From contig NZ_CP023701.1 of assembly GCF_008704535.1 (NCBI RefSeq), positions 620,001-684,000 of the forward strand: a DNA stretch of 64,000 nucleotides. The letters run 5' to 3'. Shown here one piece after another: positions 29,244 to 36,209 of the stretch. Positions within the stretch are counted from its first letter, which is position 1. Each line of letters begins with the position of its first letter. The position numbers were made by a program, and so were the translations under genes. Below the pieces are notes generated by a model, which saw only the letters and a list, made by a program, of their open reading frames with translations, searched no databases and was not told the DNA's origin. The stretch comes from Streptomyces subrutilus (lineage in GTDB: Bacteria > Actinomycetota > Actinomycetes > Streptomycetales > Streptomycetaceae).

Positions 29244-30482
29244 TCAGTCGTCGAAGGCGGCGAAGAGTTCGCGCTTGGAGACGGACCGGAGCCGGTTCAC
29301 GTCGAACTCCTCGGCGTCGGCGGCGGCCAGCGAGTCGAAGACGTGGCTGATGGCGGGCACCAGGCCCCACACCTCGTGGTAGGGCGGCCGGTTGCGGTCC
29401 CCCGACGCCGCCGCCTCTTCGGCGTCCTGCCGACGGGCGAAGAGGTAGTCGGCCCAGTCGGCGCTGCGCGGATGCCGGTGGTGGTAGTCGTGCACCACCG
29501 TGTCACCGGTCAGGACGAGGTAGCGGGCCGGGGCGTGCACGAACAGCAGGCGCAGGGTCCAACGGCTCCAGGCCAGGGCGCGCCGGCCGGCGGGCAGGGC
29601 GGGCGAGGGGACCCGGTCGCCGATGAAGATCGCGTTGGTCAGCGAGGCGAAGTACGCCCGGCTGCGCCGGTCTTCGATCCCGGGCTCGGGAAAGGTGTGC
29701 TTGACGCACAGCCGCAGGGTGTTGCTGATCTGGAACAGCGGGACGAGCGGCACGAACCAGACGAGGAGCAGGGCCGGCCAGGTCCCGGTGAGAGCGGTGG
29801 CGAGGACCGCGGTCCCGTACAGCCCGAGCACGGTGGCCTTCTCGGTGCGGGCCGACTCCTTGGCGAAGGACCGGACGCGGGAGACGGCGAACGCGAGGTG
29901 GAAGCGCGGCGAGACCAGCTTGCCGAGGAGCCGGCGCCACATCTGGCGCCGGGTCATGCCCGGGTGCATGCCGAGGCTGACCAGGAAGGCCTGGACCGTG
30001 GGGTCCTGGAGGGTCATGTGGTGGGTGGCGTGGTGGTCACTGACGTGTTCACGGCTGTAGCGCTGGAAGTTCTGGATGACGAGCAGGCTCGATATCGCGT
30101 GGCCGATGGCCCGGTCGGGGGTGCGGCTGCGGTACATGTTCCGGTGCGAGCACTGGTGGTAGATCATCATCCGCAGGTTGCGCATCCCGTGCAGGGTCAC
30201 CGCCCAGCCGGGCAGCAGCAACAGCAGGCAGGCGCCTCCGAGCGCGTAGCCGAGGGTGCCGAGCAGGACGCCGACGACCATCGACGCGGTGGCGGTCAGC
30301 AGGTGGAAGGTGGGGGTCCAGCCCAGGGGCTCCTGTTCGGGGAGCGCCTTGCCGGTGAAGACCGTCAAGGGGTACTGGAGGACGCGGGGCAGGGCCGTCA
30401 TGCTCTGCCGGGGGTCGGGCGCCGCAGTCGCGGGGGCGCTGCCGCGTGCGGTGGTGCGGGGTTCGGTGTTGATCACGGACAC
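29244..30482 (-). CDS. Membrane-bound diiron desaturase (fatty acid desaturase superfamily)
   Basis: The start chosen is the GTG of VSVINTEPR, 5 bases after GGAG. A GTG 6 bases upstream is the alternative. The 412-residue protein has four to five membrane segments and the three histidine boxes of the superfamily: HQCSH (about residue 109), HVSDHHATHH (about 145) and HDYHHRHP (about 330). These bind the diiron centre that uses O2 and ferredoxin electrons. Substrates in the family include acyl lipids and also amino-acid derivatives (RtxC in rhizobitoxine synthesis). With a ferredoxin and reductase just upstream, the electron chain is complete. Its substrate is unknown. Confidence 0.88.
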   Translation of the reverse strand: MSVINTEPRTTARGSAPATAAPDPRQSMTALPRVLQYPLTVFTGKALPEQEPLGWTPTFHLLTATASMVVGVLLGTLGYALGGACLLLLLPGWAVTLHGMRNLRMMIYHQCSHRNMYRSRTPDRAIGHAISSLLVIQNFQRYSREHVSDHHATHHMTLQDPTVQAFLVSLGMHPGMTRRQMWRRLLGKLVSPRFHLAFAVSRVRSFAKESARTEKATVLGLYGTAVLATALTGTWPALLLVWFVPLVPLFQISNTLRLCVKHTFPEPGIEDRRSRAYFASLTNAIFIGDRVPSPALPAGRRALAWSRWTLRLLFVHAPARYLVLTGDTVVHDYHHRHPRSADWADYLFARRQDAEEAAASGDRNRPPYHEVWGLVPAISHVFDSLAAADAEEFDVNRLRSVSKRELFAAFDD

Positions 30483-30705
30483 GAGCACTCCTGGACGTCT
30501 GAAGCGGGTGGAGGGCCGGGTGCGGGCCGGAGCAGGGGTGCGCTCGGGGCCCGGGGCGGCCTGTGTGCCTGTCGGTCTGTGCGTCTGCCGTTCGTGCGTT
30601 CCTGTTTTCGCGTGTCTGCCGTTCGCGTCTCCGCCGCCGGTGCGCGGGGCGGGCCGGGCGCGGGGCGGGCCGCGGACCCGCGGCGCCGTGTGCGCGCGGG
30701 CCGGG
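30483..30705. other. Non-coding gap with a 12-bp direct repeat
   Basis: This 223-base gap between the ferredoxin and desaturase genes has no gene. GTCTGCCGTTCG occurs at 30583-30594 and again at 30614-30625. The stretch is locally T/G-rich and less GC-rich than its surroundings. No clear terminator is seen, so read-through from the ferredoxin gene is possible. Confidence 0.6.
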
Positions 30706-31002
30706 TCAGGCCTCCACGACGCGCACGGTCGCGGAGGCCATCAGCCGGCACTGGCACGCCAGACGGAAGGCGCCGTCCGCCCGGCCGAGGTCTTCGAGGA
30801 AGTCCGTCTCCTCGGGGTCGGCCTCGCCGAGCGCGTCGGCGCCGTCGAGGACCTCGACGACGCACGCGCCGCAGGCTCCCGAGCGGCAGCCGAAGGGAAT
30901 CACCGGTTCGGAGGTCTCGTACTCGATGTCCGTCAGCGGCGATCCCTGCGGCAGGTGTATCTGCACGCCTTCCGGCATGAGTGTGAGCGTGTTGCGGAGC
31001 AT
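30706..31002 (-). CDS. [2Fe-2S] plant-type ferredoxin
   Basis: The 98-residue protein shows CRSGACGAC (C-x4-C-x2-C) at about residues 39-47 and the fourth ligand in LACQCRL near residue 83. That is the ligand spacing of plant/cyanobacterial-type [2Fe-2S] ferredoxins. Acidic residues (LGEADPEETDFLEDLG) lie near the cluster, where partner proteins dock. It sits between a ferredoxin reductase gene (104-base gap) and a membrane desaturase gene, so it probably passes NADPH-derived electrons to the desaturase diiron site. Confidence 0.9.
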   Translation of the reverse strand: MLRNTLTLMPEGVQIHLPQGSPLTDIEYETSEPVIPFGCRSGACGACVVEVLDGADALGEADPEETDFLEDLGRADGAFRLACQCRLMASATVRVVEA

Positions 31003-31106
31003 CGCTTCCCAAGTCCCCTCTGGGCATGTCGCATGTCGGCATGGTGTGCGCGGGCACCGGGCGGATCCGGTACCGGTGTCCGGTCGGCCGGAGCGGAGCG
31101 GCCCGC

Positions 31107-32234
31107 CTACGCGGGTACCGCCGCCGCACCGGCCGGTGCGGGGCGGACGGCGGGCGCGGTGGGCGCCGTGTCCCCCGGGGAGGTGTCGGAGGAGTGCTCG
31201 GGGGCCAGTCGCTCCCCGGGCCGCAGCGACACGGCGGCGTGGTTGACCGCGGTGCCCGCCTCCCCGAAGCCGACCGATATCAGCGGCACCCGGCCGGGGT
31301 AGGTGCAGCCGTCGCCGACGGCGTACACCCGGGGCAGGTTGGTCCGCATGGACCGGTCGACGCGGATCCTGCGGTGTTCGAGCTCCAACCCCCAGTCCGC
31401 GACGGGCCCCGGGCCGGAGGAGAAGCCCAGCGCCGCCACGAGCGACTGCGCCGGCAGGATCAGGGTGTCCTCGGCGGCCCGGACCTCGACCCGTTCGAGC
31501 CGGTCCGCTCCGTGGCAGGCGACCACCTGGGCGTCGGTGAGGACGCGGACACCGGAGGCGTACACCAGGCGGACGCTGTGCTCGTGGGCCCGGAACGTGC
31601 CCCGGCGGTGGACCAGGGTCACGCTCCGCGCGAGCGGAGCCAGGGCCAGCGCCCAGTCCACGGCACTGTCCCCGCCGCCGACGACCACCACGTCCCGCCC
31701 GGCATGTGCGTCGAGCCGAGGTACGTGGTAGGCCACGCCCCGGCCCTCGTACGGAACGGAGCAGGGCAGTGTGCGCGGTACGAACCTGCCGAGCCCGGCC
31801 GCTATCACGACCGCGCCCGCGTGCACCCGGCTGCCGTCGTCGGTGCCGAGCGTCCAGCCGGGCCCGGCCGCGGGCCCCTGCCCGCCTCCGCTCCCGTGCG
31901 CCGCGCCGGCCTCCCGGGGGTCCAGGCTGACGGCCGTTCGGCCCAGCAGATGCGCGGTGCGAAACGGCTCCGCCTGGCGCAGCAGGTTGTCGATCAGCCC
32001 GCGGCCCGTGATGCCGGGGTGCCCGGCGACGTCGTACAGCAGCTTCTCCGGGTACATCGCCGACACCTGGCCGCCCGGCTCGTCGAGCCCCTCGACGACG
32101 GCCGCGGACAGACCGCGGAACCCGGCGCAGTACGCGGCGTAGAGCCCCGCGGGGCCGGCGCCGACGATCGCGATGTCCACCGTCGTCTCGATGGCGCCGC
32201 CGATGCCGCCGGCCCCCGTCACCGTCACGTTCAC
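31107..32234 (-). CDS. Ferredoxin-NADP+ reductase, thioredoxin-reductase-like flavoprotein
   Basis: The 375-residue protein has an FAD-binding Rossmann motif DIAIVGAGPAGLYAAYCAG (about residues 19-37) and LDEPGGQVSAMYPEKLLYDV, typical of the TrxR-like FNR subgroup. An NADPH motif VVVVGGGDSAVDWALAL (about 178) and the FAD closing motif YAVGDGCTYPG follow. The redox CxxC of thioredoxin reductases is absent, which supports ferredoxin reductase. The C-terminal 30 residues are a Pro/Ala tail. It is the first gene of the minus-strand run, and an ARE-like palindrome lies 78-96 bases upstream. Confidence 0.88.
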   Translation of the reverse strand: MNVTVTGAGGIGGAIETTVDIAIVGAGPAGLYAAYCAGFRGLSAAVVEGLDEPGGQVSAMYPEKLLYDVAGHPGITGRGLIDNLLRQAEPFRTAHLLGRTAVSLDPREAGAAHGSGGGQGPAAGPGWTLGTDDGSRVHAGAVVIAAGLGRFVPRTLPCSVPYEGRGVAYHVPRLDAHAGRDVVVVGGGDSAVDWALALAPLARSVTLVHRRGTFRAHEHSVRLVYASGVRVLTDAQVVACHGADRLERVEVRAAEDTLILPAQSLVAALGFSSGPGPVADWGLELEHRRIRVDRSMRTNLPRVYAVGDGCTYPGRVPLISVGFGEAGTAVNHAAVSLRPGERLAPEHSSDTSPGDTAPTAPAVRPAPAGAAAVPA

Positions 32235-32311
32235 GGACTCCCCCGTTCCTCCTCGGTGCGCCCTGCCGGGCAGCGGCTCGGAGGCCTGTTTCCCCCGAGC
32301 GACTCTCAGAC

Positions 32312-32330
32312 CATACAGAACGTTCGCTAT
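32312..32330 (-). promoter_or_regulatory. ARE-like palindrome 1, upstream of the reductase gene
   Basis: Read on the minus strand this is ATAGCGAACGTTCTGTATG, an imperfect palindrome centred on GAACGTTC in an A/T-rich island. It matches palindrome 2 in 17 of 19 bases and palindrome 4 in 15 of 19. Its position suggests that a GBL receptor controls the whole biosynthetic run. Confidence 0.65.
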
Positions 32331-32395
32331 GTTTTTCTAGGTCTTTTGAGCCTCTGGAGGGAGCGACCCACCCCGCACCGCCCCGCCCGCACCCT

Positions 32396-32995
32396 TCAGG
32401 AGGGTTCGGCCGCGACCCCGGACAGCACCAGCCGCCAGATGCGTTCGAGCTGGTCAGAGGTGCTGTGACGAGCCCCGGCCGCCAGCTCCGCGCCCACCCG
32501 GGCCTGCAGTTCGGCGCCCGCCAGCAAGTACACGACCATGTCCGCCAGAGTCTGCGACGAGGCCGCACTCTGCCGCAATTGCCCCGTTTCGTAGGCCCGG
32601 TGCAGCAGGTCGCGCACCGCGGGCAGCCATACGTCCACCCAGCACGCCCCTCCCCCGGGCCGCTCGCGGGCCAGGCGCACCGAGGACCGCACGACCGGGT
32701 CCTCGTCCAGGAGGCCGGCGAGGCCGACCGTCAGGCCGATCACCGCGTCGAGCTCGGGGCGCCGGACGAGCAGCCGCTCCACCAGGGCCCTGGTGATCGC
32801 CCCGCCCTCCTGCTCCACCGCGTCGGCCAAAGCCGCCTTCACGGGAAAATGAAAGGTCAGAGCCCCCATCGACACCGCGGCCGACGCACAGATGCGCGAC
32901 AGCCGGGCGCCCCCGTACCCCACCTCGCCGAACTCCGCCGCCGCCGCCCTGACCAGCACGCTGCGGGTACGCACGGCCCTCTCCTGGAACACCAC
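32396..32995 (-). CDS. TetR-family gamma-butyrolactone receptor homologue (possible pseudo-receptor)
   Basis: The GTG start is preceded by AGGAG at 7 bases. The 199-residue protein has an N-terminal HTH (LSRICASAAVSMGALTFHFP) close to ArpA/ScbR-type receptors, including the GALTFHF segment. Its ligand domain ends with ACWVDVWLPAVRDLLHRAYE, which contains the conserved Trp region. The binding-domain sequence is less typical than that of the second receptor at 35464, so it may be a pseudo-receptor of the ScbR2 kind that senses an antibiotic. Its promoter holds ARE-like palindrome 2, and palindrome 1 follows its stop. Confidence 0.82.
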   Translation of the reverse strand: MVFQERAVRTRSVLVRAAAAEFGEVGYGGARLSRICASAAVSMGALTFHFPVKAALADAVEQEGGAITRALVERLLVRRPELDAVIGLTVGLAGLLDEDPVVRSSVRLARERPGGGACWVDVWLPAVRDLLHRAYETGQLRQSAASSQTLADMVVYLLAGAELQARVGAELAAGARHSTSDQLERIWRLVLSGVAAEPS

Positions 32996-33119
32996 GCGCC
33001 TACTCCTCTCCCCTTGTCGCCGACGCCTCCCCGGTGCGGCGGGGGCGCGGGCGGGCCGCTCGCTCGCCGAGCGGCAGACAGCGCCGACGGGGAGACGATG
33101 CTTCTCGTTCCCAAAAAAA

Positions 33120-33138
33120 ATAGCAATCGTTCTGTATG
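33120..33138 (+). promoter_or_regulatory. ARE-like palindrome 2, upstream of the receptor gene at 32995
   Basis: ATAGCAATCGTTCTGTATG lies in a conspicuous A/T-rich island beginning with a run of eight A, about 125 bases upstream of the minus-strand receptor start. It matches palindrome 1 in 17 of 19 bases. It is probably bound by one of the two receptor homologues for auto- or cross-regulation. Confidence 0.65.
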
Positions 33139-33189
33139 TTTTGGTTGCCGGATGCCGCATCCTCCACGGGACCGGCGGGCGGGCAACGC

Positions 33190-33228
33190 CTTCAGGGGCG
33201 GTCCGTGGTGTCCGGACCGCCCCTGAAG
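33190..33228 (-). terminator. Strong hairpin downstream of the SDR gene
   Basis: A perfect 16-bp stem (CTTCAGGGGCGGTCCG and its complement) with a 7-base loop lies 31 bases after the SDR stop. It separates the afsA-SDR transcription unit from the receptor promoter. Confidence 0.8.
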
Positions 33229-33258
33229 CACCACGGCCGCCGCCGCGCCCGGCGCGCC

Positions 33259-34032
33259 CTACAGGGCCGTCGCCCCGCCGTCGACGGCCATCGCCGCGCC
33301 CGTGACGAACGACGAGCGGTCGCTGCACAGCCAGGCCGCCGCCTGGGCGACCTCGTCCGGACCCGACATGCGGCGCTGCACCGAGTGCGCGAGGAAGACC
33401 TCCTCCAGGTCCGGGTCGACCCCGAGGACCTCCTCCATCATCTCGGTCCTGGTGCTGCCCACGACGAGCGCGTTGACCCGGACGCCCCGGCGCCCGTAGT
33501 CCAGGGCCGCGGCGCGGGTCAGCCCGATCACCGCGTGCTTCGCGGCGACGTACGCGGCCGACGCGCCGGTCGCCCGGAGCCCGGCCACGCTGGAGGTGTT
33601 GACCACCGACCCGCCGGCCCCGGATCCGAGCATCACCGGGACCTGGTGGCGCAGGCAGTTCCACACCCCGCGCAGGTTGACGTCGAGGGTGCGTTCGTAG
33701 ACCTCGTCGTCGATCTCGTGGAGCGGGGTACCCGCCGTGGCGTAACCGGCGTTGTTGAAGGCGGCGTCGAGCGTGCCGAACGTCTCCACGGCGGTCGCCA
33801 CCGCCCGTTCGACGTCGTCCGAGGAGGCGACGTCGCCCCGCACCGCCACCGCACGGCCGCCGTCCGCGCGGATCTCCTCCACCAGCAGGTCCAGCCGCTC
33901 CTTGCGGCGGGCCACGAGCACCACCGCGGCCCCCTCGGCGGCGAACAGCCGGGCGGCGGCCGCCCCGATGCCGCTGGAGGCCCCCGTGATCATGGCCACC
34001 TTGCCGTTCAACAACAGCCGTTCGTCGCCCAT
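33259..34032 (-). CDS. Short-chain dehydrogenase/reductase, probable GBL-pathway ketoreductase
   Basis: The 257-residue protein is a classical SDR. It has the nucleotide motif TGASSGIG (about residues 16-23), NNAGYA, the catalytic Ser in NTSSVAG, and YVAAKHAV with the catalytic Tyr and Lys. It ends in AMAVDGGATAL, as in the FabG-like branch. It lies about 86 bases downstream of an AfsA gene on the same strand. In virginiamycin butanolide synthesis an SDR (BarS1) reduces the 6-keto group of the signal precursor, so the same role is likely here. An unrelated reductase function cannot be excluded. Confidence 0.88.
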   Translation of the reverse strand: MGDERLLLNGKVAMITGASSGIGAAAARLFAAEGAAVVLVARRKERLDLLVEEIRADGGRAVAVRGDVASSDDVERAVATAVETFGTLDAAFNNAGYATAGTPLHEIDDEVYERTLDVNLRGVWNCLRHQVPVMLGSGAGGSVVNTSSVAGLRATGASAAYVAAKHAVIGLTRAAALDYGRRGVRVNALVVGSTRTEMMEEVLGVDPDLEEVFLAHSVQRRMSGPDEVAQAAAWLCSDRSSFVTGAAMAVDGGATAL

Positions 34033-34118
34033 GCGCTCGTTCCCGTCTCCGTACGAAGGTGCCCGTTCCGTGCCGACCCCGCTCCGCGCCGCCCCCGAGC
34101 GGCGCCCCGGCGCTCCGC

Positions 34119-35186
34119 TCACCAGGTGCGCCCGGCGCTCTGGCGGGGGATGAACAACCCCGCCGTACGGCCGGCCGCGGCCGGAAGGGACACCGGCGCC
34201 GTGGTGACGAGCGCGGTGAAGGCCGGGACCCCGTTCTGGACGGCGCGCACCCGCACCCGTCCGGCGCCGGACCCGGCGCGCTCCCCGGACCCGGCGCCGG
34301 CCCCGTCGTCGGCCCCGTCCGCGAGGGCCTCGGCCTGGATCCAGCAGGGCGCGTCGAATTCGACGTACTGCGCGAAGAGCACGTCCATCCCGGTGGGTAT
34401 CACGGCCCGGGGGTGCGCCACGGCGTGCGTGGCCTGCCTGGCCGCCTCCAGCAGGAGCATGCCCGGCGCGTGGTCGACCGGGTGGTCGAAGAGGGCCGGG
34501 TGCGCGCGGTCGACGCGCAGCTGGGTGCGGTGCGGGTCGTTGGTCGGCGAGAGCACCACATCGGCGAAGTCCGTACGGGCCACCTGGCGCGGCGGCACCG
34601 GCGGCGCCAGCGGCACGGCCCTGCGGACGGCCTCGTCGATGTCGGCGTACGGGCCGCGCAGCCGCCGGTAGACGGCGGGCGCCAGGTTGGCGAAACCGGT
34701 CTCCACCGTGCCCAGCCGCGCGCCGTCCGCGGACAGCTCGACGTGCAGGTGCACGGAGACGAGCCTGCCGCCGCGGCGGACCACGTCGGAGCAGGTGATG
34801 TCCATCTCCACCTCGGCCGGGGCCCCGGTGGCGGCCAGCGCGGCGGGGTCGGCGGCGTAGCGGAAGGTGTGCCACGTCTGGCGGTGCCCGAAGGGCACGT
34901 CGTAGGCGGCGTGGCTGAGCAGGGGGACGGCCTGCCGCACGGTCTCGGCGATGAGCAGCGGGTCGTGGTGGCCGTACACGGGCCCGTAGAAGGAGTGGCC
35001 GGCCGGCCAGCGGGCGGTGACCCGGAAGCGGTCGGGGCCGAGCGGGAACCAGCCCGTCAGCAGGACTTCGGACTGGGCCGTTTTATGGACGTACTGCCGC
35101 GGAATGGACGTGGCGAGCAAGGAGCGCAGGGCGTGCGGCGCGCAGAGGCCGCCGGGGCGTTGACTGGTGGCGATGGTGGCTGACAT
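34119..35186 (-). CDS. AfsA-family gamma-butyrolactone synthase
   Basis: The 355-residue protein starts MSATIATSQRPGGLCAPHAL, preceded by AGGGGGA. It has the two repeated AfsA (hot-dog-like) halves. The first contains VHKTAQSEVLLTGWFPLGPD and GPVYGHHDPLLIAETVRQAV. The second contains VVLSPTNDPHRTQLRVDRAH and VDHAPGMLLLEAARQATHA. AfsA condenses a beta-ketoacyl-ACP chain with dihydroxyacetone phosphate in the first step of GBL signal synthesis. A low-complexity insert (GAGAGSGERAGSGAG) lies near the C-terminus. It shares an A/T-rich divergent region with the receptor gene at 35464, and ARE-like palindrome 3 is upstream. Confidence 0.92.
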   Translation of the reverse strand: MSATIATSQRPGGLCAPHALRSLLATSIPRQYVHKTAQSEVLLTGWFPLGPDRFRVTARWPAGHSFYGPVYGHHDPLLIAETVRQAVPLLSHAAYDVPFGHRQTWHTFRYAADPAALAATGAPAEVEMDITCSDVVRRGGRLVSVHLHVELSADGARLGTVETGFANLAPAVYRRLRGPYADIDEAVRRAVPLAPPVPPRQVARTDFADVVLSPTNDPHRTQLRVDRAHPALFDHPVDHAPGMLLLEAARQATHAVAHPRAVIPTGMDVLFAQYVEFDAPCWIQAEALADGADDGAGAGSGERAGSGAGRVRVRAVQNGVPAFTALVTTAPVSLPAAAGRTAGLFIPRQSAGRTW

Positions 35187-35272
35187 GTGGATTCCCCCTG
35201 AGAACACTGGAATTGAGCGTGCGCCGCGGCAGGACCGCGGCACGTGTGGCCGATGCTGTTCCAGCCACGAAA

Positions 35273-35291
35273 ATAGAGAATGCTCGTTTTG
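35273..35291 (+). promoter_or_regulatory. ARE-like palindrome 3, upstream of afsA
   Basis: ATAGAGAATGCTCGTTTTG lies 87-105 bases upstream of the minus-strand afsA start in an A/T-rich stretch. It matches palindrome 1 in 13 of 19 bases and is the weakest of the four. Confidence 0.45.
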
Positions 35292-35430
35292 TTTTGAGTC
35301 ACCAAACAGTAAAAGCGAGGCCATCGATTGGTCAAGGGGTGAAGAAAGAAGCCGAAAAATCCCCAGATGAACGGAAGGTGATCCCTTTATCTCCGGGCGG
35401 TTGGGGGTACGAGGGCAAACGATCGGTAAC

Positions 35431-35449
35431 ATAGGGAGCGCTCTGTTTG
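35431..35449 (+). promoter_or_regulatory. ARE-like palindrome 4, upstream of the receptor gene at 35464
   Basis: ATAGGGAGCGCTCTGTTTG is centred on the perfect palindrome GAGCGCTC and matches palindrome 1 in 15 of 19 bases. It ends 5 bases before the AGGAGGT ribosome site of the receptor gene. A protein bound here would block transcription or its start, consistent with autorepression. Confidence 0.6.
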
Positions 35450-35463
35450 CTCTAGGAGGTACC

Positions 35464-36141
35464 GTGGCCCAGCAGCCGAAGCAGGAAAGAGCCATCCAGA
35501 CCCGCAAGGAGATCCTCCGCGCCGCGGCCGTGGTCTTCGACGCGTCGGGATTCGCCGGTGCGAGCATCAACCGCATCCTGGCGGAGGCGGGGGTCACCGC
35601 CGGCGCCCTGTACTTCCACTTCAAGTCGAAGGAAGACCTCGCCCGCGCGGTGATGACCGCACAGCCGGATTCGATCCTGCCGTGGCTCACCTCCGACGGC
35701 CTCCAGCGCCTGGTCGACATCACCCTGGTCTGGGCACACCAGCTGCAGACCGATGTCGTGCTGCGCGCCGGGGTCCGACTGACCAGCGAGCAGGGCTCGT
35801 TCGGCGTCCGGGACGTCACCCCGTACCAGGACTGGAGCCGGCTCATGGCCGACTGCCTGCGGGCCGCCTCCGAGAAGGGCGAGCTCCAGGCCGGCATCGA
35901 GCCGACCGAGCTCGCCGAGTTCGTGGTCGAGGCGTGTACGGGCATGCAGACCTACTCCGCCGTGGCCAGCGAGGCGCGGGCGGACCTCGTCGACCGGGTG
36001 GTGCGGATGTGGCGGCTGCTGATGCCGGGCATCGCCGTGCCGACCGTCATCGCCCGCACCGAGGTGAACCCCGCCCGCGCGCAGACCGCCGTCCTGGTCG
36101 CCGCGTCCTCGGCGGCCTCCTCCGCCGCGGCGGTCGCCTGA
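35464..36141 (+). CDS. ArpA/ScbR-type gamma-butyrolactone receptor (TetR family)
   Basis: The start is the GTG of AQQPKQERAIQTRKEIL, preceded by AGGAGGT. An upstream TTG in frame is unlikely. The 225-residue protein has the hallmark receptor HTH (INRILAEAGVTAGALYFHFK, about residues 34-53). Its ligand domain contains RLTSEQGSFGVRDVTPYQDW, whose Trp is the conserved residue lining the GBL pocket. The C-terminal 25 residues are a Val/Ala/Ser tail. It should repress its targets through ARE sites until the AfsA-made signal binds. It is divergent from afsA, the usual arrangement. Confidence 0.92.
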   Translation: MAQQPKQERAIQTRKEILRAAAVVFDASGFAGASINRILAEAGVTAGALYFHFKSKEDLARAVMTAQPDSILPWLTSDGLQRLVDITLVWAHQLQTDVVLRAGVRLTSEQGSFGVRDVTPYQDWSRLMADCLRAASEKGELQAGIEPTELAEFVVEACTGMQTYSAVASEARADLVDRVVRMWRLLMPGIAVPTVIARTEVNPARAQTAVLVAASSAASSAAAVA

Positions 36142-36155
36142 CCGGTGCCCGCGCG

Positions 36156-36179
36156 GGGCCCCGGGCCGGTCCGGGGCCC
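36156..36179 (+). terminator. Hairpin after the receptor gene
   Basis: GGGCCCCGG and CCGGGGCCC form a 9-bp stem with a 6-base loop, 15 bases after the receptor stop and 30 bases before the ligase start. It is a probable intrinsic terminator. Confidence 0.55.
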
Positions 36180-36209
36180 GTTGTCAGACCCCTCGGCGAA
36201 GATCGCCGC

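Noticed and set aside
35401..35463. TTG start adding 21 residues to the GBL receptor
   Set aside because: The region contains the ARE-like palindrome and the AGGAGGT ribosome site for the GTG at 35464.
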